Below are positions 23,729 to 30,950 of a stretch of 30,950 nt of DNA, piece after piece. The notes below the pieces were generated by a model. That model ran no database searches. It was not told the DNA's origin and worked only from the letters and a program-made list of their open reading frames with translations. Source of the DNA: Clostridiales bacterium UBA1774 (GTDB lineage: Bacteria; Bacillota; Clostridia; Oscillospirales; Oscillospiraceae). The translations under genes were made by a program, and so were the position numbers. Where the stretch lies: assembly GCA_002314635.1 (NCBI GenBank), contig DCGQ01000013.1, positions 1 through 30,950 on the forward strand. Reading direction: 5' to 3'. How positions within the stretch are numbered: the stretch's first letter is position 1; each line of letters begins with the position of its first letter.

Positions 23729-25447
23729 ATGGCGAAATATTTGCGACTGGGCGACCTGCTGCTTTCCGTCGGGGCAATCACACAGGAACAGCTGGATGAC
23801 GCTCTGAAATTCCAAAAAACCACCGGCCATCGTCTGGGACAGGCACTGATTGAAGGTAAATTCATCACCGAGCGTCAGTTGATTGAGGCGCTGCAGATGC
23901 AGCTGGGTGTTGAATACATAGATCTGGCTTCCGCACGGATCCCCACGGAAATGGCGAAGCTGGTACCGCGTTCAATCGCCCGCCGCCATGGCGTCGTACC
24001 CGTCAAGCTGGTTCGGGATGAGCTGTATCTGGCTATGTCCGACCCCTTGAACTTTATCGCGATCGAGGAAGTGCGTGCTGCTACGCAGAAGCGCATCGTC
24101 CCCATGATCACCACCCGCGAAGCTGCCGAGCGTGCCGTGGCTGCACTGTACGGCGGCGAAAGCGCTGCCCGCGCCATCGAGGATTACAACTCCGCCAAGT
24201 CCGAGGAAGACAAGAACAGCACGATGGTCTCCGCCATCACGGCTGTGACCCTTGGCGAAGATGACCTTAGCTCCGCGCCTACCATCCGTTTGGTCAACAC
24301 CATTCTGGAACAGGCCGTGGTGGAAAAGGCCAGCGATATCCATATCGAGCCGCTGGAGGACGGCATGGTCGTCCGTCTCCGCGTGGACGGTGTGCTGCGC
24401 CCCGTGCTGGATATCCCGCAGGATCTGAAAGAAAGCGTGGTCTCCCGTATCAAGGTTCTGGGCAACATGGACGTGTCCCAGCGCCGCGCCCCGCAGGATG
24501 GTCGTGCCAACGTCCGCCTGCGTCAGAGCGACGTGGACTTGCGTATCTCCACCCTGCCCACCGTGCATGGCGAGAAGGTCACGATTCGTCTGCTGACCAA
24601 GAATGCCGGTCTGCTCAGCACCGCCGGTATCGGCCTTGTGGGCAGCAACCTGCAGAAGTTCGACGACCTGATTCACAAGAACTCCAACGGCGTGATTCTG
24701 ATTGTGGGACCCACCGGCTCCGGTAAGTCCTCCACCATGTCCACCATCGTCCGCACGCTGAACCGGGACGAGGTCAACATCGTCACGCTGGAAGACCCGG
24801 TGGAATACGAAGTCCCCGGCGTCAATCAGGTTCAGATCAATGATAAGGTCGGCATGACCTTTGCCGGCGGCCTGCGCTCTATCCTGCGTCAGGACCCGGA
24901 TATCATCTCCGTGGGCGAAATTCGTGACGGTGAGACGGCGGAAATCGCCATGCGTGCCGCTATCACCGGCCATCTGGTGTTCTCCACCCTGCATACCAAC
25001 AGCGCCCCCTCCACCATCGACCGTCTGATCGATATGGGCGCGGAGCCGTTTATGATCGGCGAAGCGTTGAAGGGCGTAATCTCCCAGCGTCTGGTTCGCC
25101 GCATCTGCCCCAACTGCCGGACGGAGTACGTACCCACCGAGGAGGAGCAGGAGGATCTGGGCATTCCCAAGGAGGAGTTCGGTTCTCACAAGTTCTTCCG
25201 CGGCGCAGGCTGTTCCGAATGCTATCAGACCGGGTTCAAGGGCAGAACCGCCGTGTTCGAAATCATGGTGGTCACCGCCGCCGTCCGCCGCGCCATCCGC
25301 GTGAAGGAGGACCGGGATCTGGCGCTGGACAAGGCGCTGGAGCAGTCCGGCTTCGAAAGCATGCTGCAGGACTGCCGCCGTCTGGTGTTCGAGGGCATCA
25401 CCACCTGCGAAGAAGCGCTGAAAGCCGTTCAGAGAACGGACATTTAA
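23729..25447 (+). CDS. pilB: type IV pilus extension ATPase PilB (GspE family)
   Basis: 572 residues, full length. An N-terminal MshEN-type domain (about 1-150) begins with RLGDLLLSVGAITQEQLDDA, whose pattern through Gln29 matches the first half of the c-di-GMP-binding motif; the second half (35-58) is less exact, with Lys where Gly is expected. The ATPase core has Walker A GPTGSGKSS (Lys333), the Asp box and Walker B region DPDIISVGEIRD (389-400), and the His box GHLVFSTLHTN. A tetracysteine zinc site is present at Cys460, 463, 495 and 498. PilB hexamers power pilin polymerisation at the PilC platform. The ATG at 23729 follows GAGAGGTGATG. Confidence 0.95.
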   Translation: MAKYLRLGDLLLSVGAITQEQLDDALKFQKTTGHRLGQALIEGKFITERQLIEALQMQLGVEYIDLASARIPTEMAKLVPRSIARRHGVVPVKLVRDELYLAMSDPLNFIAIEEVRAATQKRIVPMITTREAAERAVAALYGGESAARAIEDYNSAKSEEDKNSTMVSAITAVTLGEDDLSSAPTIRLVNTILEQAVVEKASDIHIEPLEDGMVVRLRVDGVLRPVLDIPQDLKESVVSRIKVLGNMDVSQRRAPQDGRANVRLRQSDVDLRISTLPTVHGEKVTIRLLTKNAGLLSTAGIGLVGSNLQKFDDLIHKNSNGVILIVGPTGSGKSSTMSTIVRTLNRDEVNIVTLEDPVEYEVPGVNQVQINDKVGMTFAGGLRSILRQDPDIISVGEIRDGETAEIAMRAAITGHLVFSTLHTNSAPSTIDRLIDMGAEPFMIGEALKGVISQRLVRRICPNCRTEYVPTEEEQEDLGIPKEEFGSHKFFRGAGCSECYQTGFKGRTAVFEIMVVTAAVRRAIRVKEDRDLALDKALEQSGFESMLQDCRRLVFEGITTCEEALKAVQRTDI

Positions 25448-25461
25448 GACAAGGTATCATA

Positions 25462-25504
25462 GCGGTGACCAACCCACCGCCTGATATAGAACCCCGGAAA
25501 CGGG
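25462..25504 (+). promoter_or_regulatory. two small hairpins in the pilB-pilA gap
   Basis: GCGGTG (25462-25467) pairs with CACCGC (25475-25480), and CCCG-GAAA-CGGG lies at 25493-25504 with a stable tetraloop. Neither has a T tract. They may mark an RNA processing or stabilising point that raises pilin mRNA over the upstream genes; no clear promoter is visible in the 92-base gap. Confidence 0.35.
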
Positions 25505-25539
25505 AAATCTGAAATAACAAGAAAGAAGGCTATTTCTCA

Positions 25540-25950
25540 ATGAAGAAGAATAAAGGCTTTACTCTGATGGAAATGCTGATCGTCGTTGCCATCATCGCCG
25601 TTCTGGTTGCCATCGCAATCCCCACCTTCACCTCCTCCCTGGAGAAGTCCAAGGAATCCGCCGACGCCGCCAACCTGCGCGCCGCTTACGCTTCCTGCAC
25701 CGTGTACACCCTTGAGCACAGTACTGCCTGCTACGCTAAAGTTGCCCTGACTCAGGGCGATACCAGCTTCACCAAGATGGATAAGTCCCAGATCGGCACG
25801 CAGGTTCTGAGCACTATTTCTGCTTGGGATAAGACTAGTAAGATACTGTATGTCAAGGTTGATGCTGACGGCACCATGTCCATTACTCCCGCTGATCCTG
25901 GTTCTAACTACGGCACCGAGGTCAATTATCTGGATGGTAAGCAGGGCTAA
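25540..25950 (+). CDS. pilA: major type IV pilin PilA-like
   Basis: 136 residues. A very short leader MKKNKG is followed by FTLMEMLIVVAIIAVLVAIA, with Phe+1 and Glu+5: the best pilin signal in the locus. A compact C-terminal domain of about 80 residues contains two cysteines (in YASCTV and TACYAK) that could form a disulfide. Size and position between the two ATPase genes suit the main pilus subunit. The first half uses strongly biased C-ending codons, as expected for a highly expressed gene. AGAAGG precedes the ATG by 11 bases, and a 15-bp hairpin follows the stop. Confidence 0.85.
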   Translation: MKKNKGFTLMEMLIVVAIIAVLVAIAIPTFTSSLEKSKESADAANLRAAYASCTVYTLEHSTACYAKVALTQGDTSFTKMDKSQIGTQVLSTISAWDKTSKILYVKVDADGTMSITPADPGSNYGTEVNYLDGKQG

Positions 25951-25982
25951 TTCTGAACAGTTCACTAGTAGTAATCCATAAC

Positions 25983-26020
25983 AAAATCCAAGAAGCGTTG
26001 GTTGGCGCTTCTTGGATTTT
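25983..26020 (+). terminator. strong hairpin between pilA and pilT (attenuating terminator)
   Basis: A perfect 15-bp stem: AAAATCCAAGAAGCG (25983-25997), loop TTGGTTGG, CGCTTCTTGGATTTT (26006-26020). The stem ends in TTTT but the T run does not continue. It could terminate part of the transcripts or protect the pilA message from decay, keeping pilin levels above those of PilT and the assembly proteins. Confidence 0.7.
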
Positions 26021-26071
26021 ACAAAGAAACTCACTGTACCCCTGTATCGAAGTAATGAAAGAGGTAACGCC

Positions 26072-27118
26072 ATGAATATCAACGACATTGTGATGACTGC
26101 CGCGTCTATGAAAACCTCCGATATCCATCTGGTGGCCGGTCTGCCTCCCCGCGTCCGCGTGGACGGCGCGCTCACCGACCTGACCCCGGAGAAGCTGACG
26201 GCGGCGGACACGCTGCGCCTTTGCCGGGAGCTGGCAGGGGAGAGTCTGGATGATATTCTGGCCCTTGGGCAGCTGGACTTCTCCGCCACCATCGCGGGTG
26301 AACGCTGCCGAATGAACATCTTCAAGCAGCAGGGAGCCTTCTCCGCTGCCATCCGTATTCTCAGCAGCAAAATCCCCAAGCTGGACAGCTTGGGTCTGCC
26401 CCCCGCCGTGCAGGACTTCACGAAGCTGCGGCAGGGCATCGTGCTGGTCACCGGGCAGACCGGCTCCGGCAAGTCCACCACACTGGCCGCCATTCTGAAC
26501 GAGATCAATCAGAACCGGGCAGTACATATTCTGACGCTGGAGGACCCGGTGGAATATCTGTATACCCCGGCGAAAAGCGTCATCAACCAGCGGGAGATCG
26601 GCAAGGACACGGAAAGCTTTGCCACCGGTCTCCGCGCCGCCCTGCGTGAGGACCCGGATGTGATCCTCGTGGGCGAAATGCGCGACCTGGACACCATCGA
26701 GACCGCGCTGACCGCTGCCGAAACCGGCCATCTGGTTTTCGGCACCCTGCATACCATGTCCGCACCGGACACCATTGACCGTATCGTGGATGTGTTCTCT
26801 GCCGAGCGGCAGAAGCAGATTCGGATGCAGCTGAGCATGACGCTGAAAGCCGTGGTTGCTCAGCAGCTTCTTCCCAAGCGCATGGGCGGCCGTGTGGCAG
26901 CCTGTGAGCTGATGATCGTGAACTCCGCCATCCGCAACCTGATCCGGGAGGGCAAGACCCCCCAGATCGCCAATGCGATTCAGACCTCCTCCGCCGAGGG
27001 CAGCCAGACGCTGGAATCCGCGCTGGCGAACCTGCTAAAAAACCGGGTTATTTCCAATGAGACCGCGCTGAGCGCGGCGCAGGATGTGGATATGCTGCGG
27101 CGGCTGGCGCACATCTGA
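26072..27118 (+). CDS. pilT: type IV pilus retraction ATPase PilT
   Basis: 348 residues from the ATG at 26072, which follows GAGGT with 6-base spacing; an in-frame upstream start would lie inside the pilA hairpin. There is a PAS-like N-terminal domain (about 1-100) with SDIHLVAGLPPRVRVDG, then Walker A GQTGSGKST (Lys134), ALREDPDVILVGEMRD (Asp box and Walker B) and GHLVFGTLHT. The AIRNLIREGK motif (from residue 286) is specific to PilT and needed for retraction in studied proteins. It lacks the zinc tetracysteine site of PilB. Its presence implies retractable pili, and hence twitching or pulling of bound targets. Confidence 0.95.
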   Translation: MNINDIVMTAASMKTSDIHLVAGLPPRVRVDGALTDLTPEKLTAADTLRLCRELAGESLDDILALGQLDFSATIAGERCRMNIFKQQGAFSAAIRILSSKIPKLDSLGLPPAVQDFTKLRQGIVLVTGQTGSGKSTTLAAILNEINQNRAVHILTLEDPVEYLYTPAKSVINQREIGKDTESFATGLRAALREDPDVILVGEMRDLDTIETALTAAETGHLVFGTLHTMSAPDTIDRIVDVFSAERQKQIRMQLSMTLKAVVAQQLLPKRMGGRVAACELMIVNSAIRNLIREGKTPQIANAIQTSSAEGSQTLESALANLLKNRVISNETALSAAQDVDMLRRLAHI

Positions 27119-27231
27119 TAACCTTGATGATAATTGGGAAAGGCGCTTTCGGATAGACAGAAGGCGGCCTGACCCGTTTCATAATATCCCCGCACCCAGA
27201 GAACCGAATCAAGTCGAAAGGGGTCCTATAT

Positions 27232-28437
27232 TTGGCGACTTATCATTACCGTGCCCTGTCGCCCAACGGCGCCGAAGTGACCGGCGTCATCGAAGCAGGC
27301 GACAAGTTTTCCGCGGTAGCAAAGATTAAAGAGTCCTGCACCTCCGTCATCGAGGTGAAGGAGGCCGGCGGCAAGGACATCGGACAGATGTTCCAGTCCA
27401 AAAAGGTCAAGACCAAGGCGCTGGCCATGATGTGCCAGCAGTTCAGCATCATCCTTCGGGCGGGTCTGCCGCTGGTGCGGACAGCGGAGCTGGTGGCCAA
27501 GCAGACCGAGGATGCGGCGCTGAAAAAGATCGTCACAGAGGTGGCGCAGGACGTGAGCGAAGGCAATACCCTGTATGACGCCTTCAACACCCGCGGCCCT
27601 CAGCTTCCGGTGACCTTCCGGGAATCCATCCGCTCCGGCGAAAATTCCGGCAATCTGGATGCGGCCTTTGAGCGTCTGTCCGTGTACTACGACAAGCAGG
27701 GCAAGACCAGCAGCAAGGTCAAGTCCGCGCTGGCGTACCCGGCCTTCGTGCTGGTGGTGGCCATTGCGGTCATTATCATTATCATGGTCTACGCCATGCC
27801 CCAGTTCACCTCCACCTTCGAAGGTCTGGGCACCGAGCTGCCCGCGCTGACACAGGGCATGATCGACGTGAGCAAGTTTATGACCAGCAATCTGGTTCTG
27901 ATCATTGCCATTATCGCAGTTCTGGTGATTGGCATTTTCCTCTTTAAAAAGACCCCCAAGGGCGCAAAGCTCTTTGCCACCATGGGTCTGCGGATGCCGG
28001 TGCTGGGCAAGGTGACCGCCATGTCCAATGCCGCGCAGTTTGCCGCCACCCTGTCCAGTATGCTGGCCTCCGGCCTGCCGCTGCTGCAGGCGCTGGGCGT
28101 CACCGGCCGCAGTATGTCCAACCTGATTATGAAGGAACAGGTGCTGGGCTGCCAGCGTGATCTGGAAGCGGGTCTGCGTCTGGGCGATGCGCTGCGGGAC
28201 TGCCCGGATATTCCCGAGCTGCTGACGGAAATGACCGCCATGGGCGAGGAATCCGGCACCATCGAATCCACGCTGACCGTGGTTTCCGATTACTATGACA
28301 ACGAAGTTGATACCGCAACCGCCCGTGCCATGGGCCTTCTGGAGCCTGCCATCATCTGTTTCCTGGCAGTGTTCGTGTGCATACTGCTGCTTGCGGTGTA
28401 TCTGCCCATCTTCGGAATGAACGATGCGGTAGGCTGA
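27232..28437 (+). CDS. pilC: type IV pilus platform protein PilC (GspF family)
   Basis: 401 residues. The N-terminal cytoplasmic part starts ATYHYRALSPNGAEVTGVIE, typical of GspF/PilC. Two T2SSF helical domains follow (about 65-190 and 268-395), the first with MMCQQFSIILRAGLPLVRTA and the second with AAQFAATLSSMLASGLPLLQ. Membrane segments lie at about 169-190, 217-236 and 370-395. It is the inner-membrane base on which pilins are assembled. The start codon is TTG at 27232, preceded by AAAGGGG. A 113-base gap separates it from pilT; I see no convincing promoter or terminator there. Confidence 0.93.
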   Translation: MATYHYRALSPNGAEVTGVIEAGDKFSAVAKIKESCTSVIEVKEAGGKDIGQMFQSKKVKTKALAMMCQQFSIILRAGLPLVRTAELVAKQTEDAALKKIVTEVAQDVSEGNTLYDAFNTRGPQLPVTFRESIRSGENSGNLDAAFERLSVYYDKQGKTSSKVKSALAYPAFVLVVAIAVIIIIMVYAMPQFTSTFEGLGTELPALTQGMIDVSKFMTSNLVLIIAIIAVLVIGIFLFKKTPKGAKLFATMGLRMPVLGKVTAMSNAAQFAATLSSMLASGLPLLQALGVTGRSMSNLIMKEQVLGCQRDLEAGLRLGDALRDCPDIPELLTEMTAMGEESGTIESTLTVVSDYYDNEVDTATARAMGLLEPAIICFLAVFVCILLLAVYLPIFGMNDAVG

Positions 28438-28471
28438 TGCAGGGAAAGAGAAAAGGAAGGGGCGCACATAG

Positions 28472-29455
28472 ATGGCTAAAGTAAAAGTCGGTGTGGATGT
28501 GGGCACACGGGAAATGAAGCTGGCCGCACTCCACAATGGAAAATTGGAATGTATCTCTCTCAAGCTGCCGGAAAAAATGGTGGAGGACGGCATTGTGACC
28601 ATGCCTCTGGCCATGACGGATTTTCTGAAAGCGGAGAAGAAGCGGGTGAAGTTCCCCAAGGGTGAGATGACCATGGTGCTGCCGGAGTCCTCCGTGTTCT
28701 TCCGCCGCCTGAACACCCCTTACGTGACGGAGGAACAGCTATTGCTGAACCTGCCCTACGAGTTCCGGGATTACGTGGGCAACGATACCGCCAAGTATAA
28801 TTTTGACTATGCGCTGGAGGAAGTGGTCACCGGCGAGGACGGAAAGCCGGTTTCCATGAACATTCTGGCTGCTGCCGCTCCCAAGGAGATGGTCTCCGGC
28901 TTGGATGAGATTCTGCGGAGTGCCCGCCTCCCCATGGAGACAGCCATCCCCCGCGAGCTGGCCTTCACCGCCCTGTCCAAGCTGGCCGGTGAGGAACCGG
29001 ACCGGGAAGTGGCCTTCCTGGATTTGGGTCACACCGCCGTCCGGATGTATATCTTCGTGGGCAATAAGCTGGCCGCCAGCCGAACGCTGGATATCGGCTG
29101 TCAGGATATCGACCAGACCATTGCGTCCGTGGCCAATGTGGACGTGTTCGTGGCCAACTCCCGGAAGGAAGCCAATCTGGATAACATCCTCAATTCGGAG
29201 GCGGTGCAGGATACCTACGACCGGATCGCCATCGAGGTTATGAAGGCTTTGAACTTCTACCGTTTCAACAACCGGGAAAGCGCCCTGCAGGATATCTACT
29301 TCTGCGGCGGCGGCTCGGAGGTGGAGCCGCTGATCAAGGCCATCACCGAGCGCATCGACCTGTCTGCCCACGATCTCAGCGAGCTGCTTCCCGGCGATGT
29401 GAGCAATCTGCCCTATCGCCGCTGTGCCGGCGCCATCGGCGCGGCGCTGTACTAA
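28472..29455 (+). CDS. pilM: type IV pilus assembly ATPase PilM (actin-like)
   Basis: 327 residues with the actin/FtsA fold pattern. The phosphate-1 loop is VGVDVGTREMKLA at the start, the phosphate-2 region is EVAFLDLGHTAVRMYI, the adenosine loop is DIYFCGGGSEVEPLI, and the protein closes with YRRCAGAIGAALY. PilM is a cytoplasmic ring or filament protein that binds the N-terminal tail of PilN and links the motor to the membrane complex. GGAAGGGG precedes the ATG. It is followed by pilN with 15 bases between stop and chosen start. Confidence 0.9.
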   Translation: MAKVKVGVDVGTREMKLAALHNGKLECISLKLPEKMVEDGIVTMPLAMTDFLKAEKKRVKFPKGEMTMVLPESSVFFRRLNTPYVTEEQLLLNLPYEFRDYVGNDTAKYNFDYALEEVVTGEDGKPVSMNILAAAAPKEMVSGLDEILRSARLPMETAIPRELAFTALSKLAGEEPDREVAFLDLGHTAVRMYIFVGNKLAASRTLDIGCQDIDQTIASVANVDVFVANSRKEANLDNILNSEAVQDTYDRIAIEVMKALNFYRFNNRESALQDIYFCGGGSEVEPLIKAITERIDLSAHDLSELLPGDVSNLPYRRCAGAIGAALY

Positions 29456-29470
29456 AGGAGGGTGTGGACC

Positions 29471-30067
29471 ATGAAAAAAGAGATTTCCCTGTCCGGCGGT
29501 AAAAACCGCAAATACCCCTCCAAGACAACACTGAACCTGCTGGTTCGCAAGCGCACGAAAAACTGGGCCGCCAAGCTGGTGCTGTTTGTCATTCTGGCGC
29601 TGCTGGTTCTGGCCTTCGCCGCCAAGTTCGGCGTGTACGATTTCCTGATCAAGAAGCAGGAGGCTCAGCAGGAGGTTGACGCGCTGAATGGTACGCTGGC
29701 CATCACCTCTGCCGGTATGGACGACTATGATCAGGTCATGGAAGAGCTGAACCGCCTGTCCTCCGATTATCTGAATGCGGAGGAGCTGCAGCTGGTAAAC
29801 CGCATGGAGCTGCTGAATGTGCTGGATCGCTGCATCGGTTCCTACGGTGTGATTTCCTCCGTGGGCGTCAGCGGCAATACCGCCTCCATCTCCTGCACGA
29901 TTCCCGACCTGAGCATGATCTCCCGCATGATCTCCACCCTGACCCGGGAACCGCTGGTGCAGGAAGTCACCGTCAGCAGCGCTTCCGGCGGCGATAACAC
30001 GCAGGAGGATTCCAACCTGTCCGTCAGCGTCACCATCAAGATGGCGAACCCGTCAGAGGAGGGCTAA
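29471..30067 (+). CDS. pilN: type IV pilus alignment protein PilN
   Basis: 198 residues from the ATG at 29471, 9 bases after GGAGG; the in-frame GTG at 29462 abuts the ribosome site and is less likely. The cytoplasmic tail holds TLNLLVRKR (residues 20-28), which resembles the INLLP motif that docks PilN into PilM. One membrane helix follows (about 36-57), then a coiled-coil segment and a ferredoxin-like domain. It ends in a polar SVTIKMANPSEEG. It pairs with PilO to couple the cytoplasmic and membrane parts of the machine. Sequence is poorly conserved, but the place between pilM and pilO supports the call. Confidence 0.85.
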   Translation: MKKEISLSGGKNRKYPSKTTLNLLVRKRTKNWAAKLVLFVILALLVLAFAAKFGVYDFLIKKQEAQQEVDALNGTLAITSAGMDDYDQVMEELNRLSSDYLNAEELQLVNRMELLNVLDRCIGSYGVISSVGVSGNTASISCTIPDLSMISRMISTLTREPLVQEVTVSSASGGDNTQEDSNLSVSVTIKMANPSEEG

Positions 30068-30071
30068 GAAT

Positions 30072-30659
30072 ATGACAAAAAGCATGACTTCTCGTGAAAA
30101 AGCGCTGGGCGTGGTGCTGATCCTGCTGATTCTGGGTCTTGGCTGGTATATGCTGTTTTTCAAGCCGATTCAGGAGAAAATTTCCGACCTGCAGTCCCAG
30201 CAGAGCACGGTGCAGAGCCAGATCGACGCGGCCTTGGTGAAAAAGGCCAAGTACAACAAGGCGCTGGAAAAGCTGGAGGAAGCCAAGCAGACCGGCGGCA
30301 ATATGCAGACTGCGATTCCCAAGTATGACAACATCACGAACATTCTGTTTGAGCTGGACGATATTCTGAACCATACGGAGAACTACTCCGTTTCCTTCTC
30401 CGGCGTGTCCCGGGATTCCGGCAACACCAACATTGCCCGCCGGAACGTGGGTCTCAGCTTTAGCTGCGAGACTTACCGGGAGTTCATGTCCCTGCTGGAG
30501 GACTTCTACAACAGCGAATACCGCTGTCTGGTGAAGGATTTCTCCATGAGCCGTTCCGCCAACACCCAGAATATCTGGGGCGATGCGGTGGAAAGCTCCA
30601 GCTGCAGCGCCAGTGTTACCATCGTTTACTACGAATACATGGGCGCAGATCAGAACTGA
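30072..30659 (+). CDS. pilO: type IV pilus alignment protein PilO
   Basis: 195 residues. A short cytoplasmic start (MTKSMTSREK) is followed by one membrane helix (about 11-32, ALGVVLILLILGLGWYMLFF). A coiled coil (about 35-75, ISDLQSQQSTVQSQIDAA) and a PilO-type ferredoxin-like domain complete it. The ATG at 30072 lies four bases after the pilN stop, behind GAGGAGGG, so the pair is tightly coupled. Last gene of the pilus locus, followed by a strong terminator; no pilP or secretin gene follows, as expected without an outer membrane. Confidence 0.88.
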   Translation: MTKSMTSREKALGVVLILLILGLGWYMLFFKPIQEKISDLQSQQSTVQSQIDAALVKKAKYNKALEKLEEAKQTGGNMQTAIPKYDNITNILFELDDILNHTENYSVSFSGVSRDSGNTNIARRNVGLSFSCETYREFMSLLEDFYNSEYRCLVKDFSMSRSANTQNIWGDAVESSSCSASVTIVYYEYMGADQN

Positions 30660-30668
30660 TTTACAAGG

Positions 30669-30699
30669 AAGCACCTGCCGTGAGGCGGGTGCTTTTTTT
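30669..30699 (+). terminator. rho-independent terminator of the pilus locus
   Basis: AAGCACCTGCC pairs with GGCGGGTGCTT (one wobble) around a GTGA loop and is followed by seven Ts (30693-30699). It directly follows pilO. Confidence 0.92.
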
Positions 30700-30701
30700 G
30701 C

Positions 30702-30730
30702 TTGCACTTTTGCTGTTTCGGCAGTACAAT
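30702..30730 (+). promoter_or_regulatory. sigma-A promoter of the malic enzyme gene
   Basis: TTGCAC (30702-30707) and TACAAT (30725-30730) have exactly 17-base spacing, right after the pilus terminator. Confidence 0.8.
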
Positions 30731-30758
30731 AGCGAAAGATAGATATGGAGGTATGACC

Positions 30759-30950
30759 ATGAATTACGCGGAAGAATCCTTAAAGCTGCACTACGCCCTG
30801 AAAGGCAAGATCGAAATGACCGCCCGTGCCGCGGTTGACAATAAAGAGGCCCTTTCGCTGGCCTATACGCCCGGTGTGGCGCAGCCCTGCCTGGAAATTC
30901 AGAAGAATCCGGAGCTGAGCTATGCGCTGACCCGCCGTTGGAACACCGTC
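30759..30950 (+). CDS. malic enzyme (NAD(P)-dependent, decarboxylating), 5' part
   Basis: The first 64 residues are present; the gene runs off the window. The start MNYAEESLKLHYALKGKIEM and the LSLAYTPGVAQPCLEIQKN block are hallmarks of bacterial malic enzymes, which oxidatively decarboxylate malate to pyruvate. The catalytic Tyr of the family lies in this SLAYTPGVA motif. The ATG at 30759 is 7 bases after GGAGG; an in-frame ATG at 30753 is too close. It has its own promoter and is separate from the pilus locus. Confidence 0.92.
   Translation, partial: MNYAEESLKLHYALKGKIEMTARAAVDNKEALSLAYTPGVAQPCLEIQKNPELSYALTRRWNTV

Noticed and set aside
26012..26071. An upstream in-frame start for pilT
   Set aside because: It falls within the 15-bp hairpin after pilA; the ATG at 26072 has a proper ribosome site and the family's usual start.

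Overview
The window looks like chromosomal DNA from a low-GC-phylum anaerobe, probably a Clostridia/Oscillospirales-type gut bacterium. Three observations support this: the Asp23-FakA pair, the flippase-HU-RqcP cluster typical of Firmicutes, and strong AAGGAGG-type ribosome sites with some TTG/GTG starts. Most genes are about 57-58% GC in sampled lines. No rRNA, tRNA, CRISPR array or insertion sequence was seen.

Layout. (1) 158-5848, plus strand, housekeeping: Asp23/Gls24 protein, FakA-like DAK2 protein, an SpoVB/MurJ-type flippase, a divergent HU, RqcP (S4 protein) and a MATE exporter, ending in a bidirectional terminator. (2) 5904-6338, minus strand: a single-gene unit for a small membrane-anchored protein of unknown function, with a good promoter and a structured leader. 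(3) 6685-12515, minus strand: a six-gene Opp/Dpp-type ABC importer operon transcribed in the order ATPase, ATPase, lipoprotein receptor, permease, permease, TPR protein, with several 4-base start/stop overlaps. (4) 12516-13056: the divergent intergenic region, holding a perfect 11-bp inverted repeat and a good plus-strand promoter. (5) 13057-30659, plus strand: a type IV pilus locus. (6) 30759 to the end: the 5' part of a malic enzyme gene with its own promoter.

The pilus locus is the remarkable part. It encodes five prepilin-like proteins: a 3,017-residue giant prepilin-adhesin, a PilX/GspK-like, a PilV-like and a PilW-like minor prepilin, and a short major pilin. It also encodes the extension ATPase PilB, retraction ATPase PilT, platform PilC and the PilM-PilN-PilO assembly complex. 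No prepilin peptidase or secretin is present; a secretin is not expected in a one-membrane cell, and the peptidase must be encoded elsewhere.

The giant protein begins with a textbook type III signal and a hydrophobic pilin helix. It continues as a GLUG-like beta-helix domain, a Gly/Ser linker, about nine Listeria-Bacteroides (InlB B-type) repeats and an unrecognised C-terminal domain, and has no LPXTG signal. My reading is that the pilus itself carries this adhesin outward, probably at the tip with the three minor prepilins, and that PilT may retract it. That model is inference; the gene content and motifs are seen directly.
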